From NCBI GenBank assembly GCA_037954235.1, contig JBBMOA010000012.1, positions 2,158,501-2,222,500 on the forward strand: a stretch of DNA of 64,000 bases, written 5' to 3'. This DNA is from Aulostomus chinensis (Eukaryota; Chordata; Actinopteri; Syngnathiformes; Aulostomidae). The notes below the pieces were generated by a model. It saw nothing but the letters and a program-made list of their open reading frames with translations. It made no database searches and had not been told where the DNA came from. The position numbers were made by a program, and so were the translations under genes. This document shows positions 60,997 through 64,000 of the stretch, piece after piece. The stretch's first letter is position 1; every line of letters starts with the position of its first letter.

Positions 60997-63900
60997 GGTA
61001 CCTTTGTAGTCCAGCAGGAAGTTAATATGGTAGTAGTGGGGTACCTTTGTAGTCCAGCAGGAAGTTAATATGGTAGTAGTGGGGTACCTTTGTAGTCCAG
61101 CAGGAAGTTAACATGGTAGTAGTGGGGTACCTTTGTAGTCCAGCGGGAAGTTAATATGGTAGTAGTGGGGTACCTCTGTAGTCCAACAGGAAGTTAACAT
61201 GGTAGTAGTGGGGTACCTCTGTAGTCCAGCAGGAAGTTAATATGGTAGTAGTGGGGTACCTCTGTAGTCCAACAGGAAGTTAACATGGTAGTAGTGGGGT
61301 ACCTTTGTAGTCCAGCAGGAAGTTAATATGGTAGTACTGGGGTACCTCTGTAGTCCAACAGGAAGTTAACATGGTAGTAGTGGGGTACCTCTGTAGTCCA
61401 GCAGGAAGTTAATATGGTAGTAGTGGGGTACCTTTGTAGTCCAGCAGGAAGTTAACATGGTAGTAGTGGGGTACCTTTGTAGTCCAGCAGGAAGTTAACA
61501 TGGTAGTAGTGGGGTACCTTTGTAGTCCAGCAGGAAGTTAACATGGTAGTAGTGGGGTACCTCTGTAGTCCAACAGGAAGTTAACATGGTAGTAGTGGGG
61601 TACCTTTGTAGTCCAGCAGGAAGTTAACATGGTGGGAGTGGGGTACCTTTGTAGTCCAACAGGAAGTTAACATGGTAGTAGTGGGGTACCTCTGTAGTCC
61701 AGCAGGAAGTTAACATGGTAGTAGTGGGGTACCTTTGTAGTCCAACAGGAAGTTAACATGGTGGTAGTGGGGTACCTTTGTAGTCCAGCAGGAAGTTAAC
61801 ATGGTGGTAGTGGGGTACCTCTGTAGTCCAACAGGAAGTTAATATGGTAGTAGTGGGGTACCTTTGTAGTCCAACAGGAAGTTAATATGGTAGTAGTGGG
61901 GTACCTCTGTAGTCCAACAGGAAGTTAACATGGTAGTAGTGGGGTACCTTTGTAGTCCAACAGGAAGTTAACATGGTAGTAGTGGGGTACCTCTGTAGTC
62001 CAACAGGAAGTTAACATGGTAGTAGTGGGGTACCTCTGTAGTCCAGCAGGAAGTTAACATGGTGGTAGTGGGGTACCTGTGTAGTCCAACAGGAAGTTAA
62101 CATGGTAGTAGTGGGGTACCTCCGTAGTCCAGCAGGAAGTTAACATGGTAGTAGTGGGGTACCTTTGTAGTCCAGCAGGAAGTTAACATGGTGGTAGTGG
62201 GGTACCTCTGTAGTCCAACAGGAAGTTAACATGGTAGTAGTGGGGTACCTTTGTAGTCCAACAGGAAGTTAACATGGTAGTAGTGGGGTACCTCTGTAGT
62301 CCAACAGGAAGTTAACATGGTAGTAGTGGGGTACCTCTGTAGTCCAACAGGAAGTTAACATGGTAGTAGTGGGGTACCTCTGTAGTCCAACAGGAAGTTA
62401 ACATGGTAGTAGTGGGGTACCTCTGTAGTCCAGCAGGAAGTTAACATGGTAGTAGTGGGGTACCTTTGTAGTCCAGCAGGAAGTTAATATGGTAGTAGTG
62501 GGGTACCTCTGTAGTCCAACAGGAAGTTAACATGGTAGTAGTGGGGTACCTTTGTAGTCCAGCAGGAAGTTAACATGGTGGTAGTGGGGTACCTCTGTCG
62601 TCCAGCAGGAAGTTAACATGGTAGTAGTGGGGTACCTCTGTAGTCCAGCAGGAAGTTAACATGGTAGTAGTGGGGTACCTCTGTAGTCCAGCAGGAAGTT
62701 AACATGGTGGTAGTGGGGTACCTCTGTAGTCCAAACGGAAGTTAACATGGTAGTAGTGGGGTACCTCTGTAGTCCAGCAGGAAGTTAACATGGTAGTAGT
62801 GGGGTACCTCTGTAGTCCAACAGGAAGTTAACATGGTAGTAGTGGGGTACCTCCGTAGTCCAGCAGGAAGTTAACATGGTAGTAGTGGGGTACCTCCGTA
62901 GTCCAGCAGGAAGTTAACATGGTAGTAGTGGGGTACCTCCGTTGTCCAGCAGGAAGTTAACATGGTGGTAGTGGGGTACCTCTGTCGTCCAGCAGGAAGT
63001 TAACATGGTAGTAGTGGGGTACCTCTGTAGTTCAACAGGAAGTTAACATGGTAGTAGTGGGGTACCTCTGTAGTCCAGCAGGAAGTTAACATGGTAGTAG
63101 TGGGGTACCTCTGTAGTCCAGCAGGAAGTTAACATGGTAGTAGTGGGGTACCTCTGTAGTCCAGCAGGAAGTTAACATGGTAGTAGTGGGGTACCTCTGT
63201 AGTCCAGCAGGAAGTTAACATGGTGGTAGTGGGGTACCTCTGTAGTCCAACAGGAAGTTAACATGGTAGTAGTGGGGTACCTCTGTAGTCCAGCAGGAAG
63301 TTAACATGGTGGTAGTGGGGTACCTGTGTAGTCCAACAGGAAGTTAACATGGTAGTAGTGGGGTACCTCCGTAGTCCAGCAGGAAGTTAACATGGTAGTA
63401 GTGGGGTACCTTTGTAGTCCAGCAGGAAGTTAACATGGTGGTAGTGGGGTACCTCTGTAGTCCAACAGGAAGTTAACATGGTAGTAGTGGGGTACCTTTG
63501 TAGTCCAACAGGAAGTTAACATGGTAGTAGTGGGGTACCTCTGTAGTCCAACAGGAAGTTAACATGGTAGTAGTGGGGTACCTCTGTAGTCCAACAGGAA
63601 GTTAACATGGTAGTAGTGGGGTACCTCTGTAGTCCAACAGGAAGTTAACATGGTAGTAGTGGGGTACCTCTGTAGTCCAGCAGGAAGTTAACATGGTAGT
63701 AGTGGGGTACCTTTGTAGTCCAGCAGGAAGTTAATATGGTAGTAGTGGGGTACCTCTGTAGTCCAACAGGAAGTTAACATGGTAGTAGTGGGGTACCTTT
63801 GTAGTCCAGCAGGAAGTTAACATGGTGGTAGTGGGGTACCTCTGTCGTCCAGCAGGAAGTTAACATGGTAGTAGTGGGGTACCTCTGTAGTCCAGCAGGA

Positions 63901-64000
63901 AGTTAACATGGTAGTAGTGGGGTACCTCTGTAGTCCAGCAGGAAGTTAACATGGTGGTAGTGGGGTACCTCTGTAGTCCAAACGGAAGTTAACATGGTAG
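60997..64000. repeat. 43-bp minisatellite array, about 70 copies, open at the window edge
   Basis: Unit (43 bp): GGTACCTTTGTAGTCCAGCA then GGAAGTTAACATGGTAGTAG and TGG. It begins 105 bp after the last visible PLCD4 donor, so it fills the intron before the C2-domain exons and runs past the window. Units vary at a few fixed positions: TTT/TCT/TCC/TGT, CAGC/CAAC, TTAACATGG/TTAATATGG, GTAGTAGT/GTGGTAGT. Nearly every unit keeps GGTACC (KpnI site), and most keep GTTAAC (HpaI site). Both strands have frequent stops because 43 is not a multiple of 3, so it is not coding. Confidence 0.98.

Noticed and set aside
60997..64000. CRISPR-like regular array
   Set aside because: The whole 43-bp unit repeats with point variants and no unique spacers; it is a eukaryotic minisatellite in an intron.

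Overview
The window is nuclear DNA from a ray-finned fish. All six genes are spliced with GT-AG introns, and their proteins align end to end with vertebrate orthologues. The CNOT9 N-terminus is of the fish type, most introns are short, and the repeats are fish-type (tRNA-derived SINE, LINE debris, a Tc1/mariner fossil, MITE-like copies). A percomorph with a fairly compact genome, possibly a pufferfish, fits best, but species cannot be fixed from the sequence alone.

Layout. LSS (lanosterol synthase, 22 exons, minus strand, 1712-12484) is followed by MCM3AP/GANP (28 coding exons, minus, 13248-26040) and, head to head with it, YBEY (4 exons, plus, 26714-28624). A gene-free gap of about 2.4 kb (28625-31078) separates these from USP37 (23 coding exons, minus, 31079-41864). 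CNOT9 is head to head with USP37 (8 coding exons, plus, 43464-47094). About 6.5 kb of intergenic and putative 5'UTR sequence follows. PLCD4 then begins (plus, coding from 53596); 12 coding exons are visible to 60891 and the C2-domain exons lie beyond the window. The last 3 kb is a 43-bp minisatellite inside a PLCD4 intron.

The three genes at the left keep the order and orientation of human 21q22.3 (LSS-, MCM3AP-, YBEY+). The three at the right keep those of human 2q35 (USP37-, CNOT9+, PLCD4+). The window therefore spans a junction between two conserved vertebrate blocks. Exon by exon, reading phase is continuous through LSS (735 aa), MCM3AP (2102 aa), YBEY (168 aa), USP37 (961 aa), CNOT9 (299 aa) and the visible 627 aa of PLCD4. 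No frameshift or premature stop was seen.

The genes do not form one pathway. They cover sterol synthesis (LSS), mRNA export (MCM3AP), mitochondrial rRNA processing (YBEY), deubiquitination and cell cycle (USP37), mRNA deadenylation (CNOT9) and phosphoinositide signalling (PLCD4). Shared regulation is visible only at the two divergent promoters. I found no previously undescribed multi-gene system. The most unusual items are the minisatellite with a 29-unit higher-order duplication and a possible single-copy relative elsewhere in the window, an LSS exon boxed in by CA repeats at both splice sites, a possible splice-controlled alternative start in CNOT9, and the synteny junction. No rRNA, tRNA or CRISPR locus was seen.
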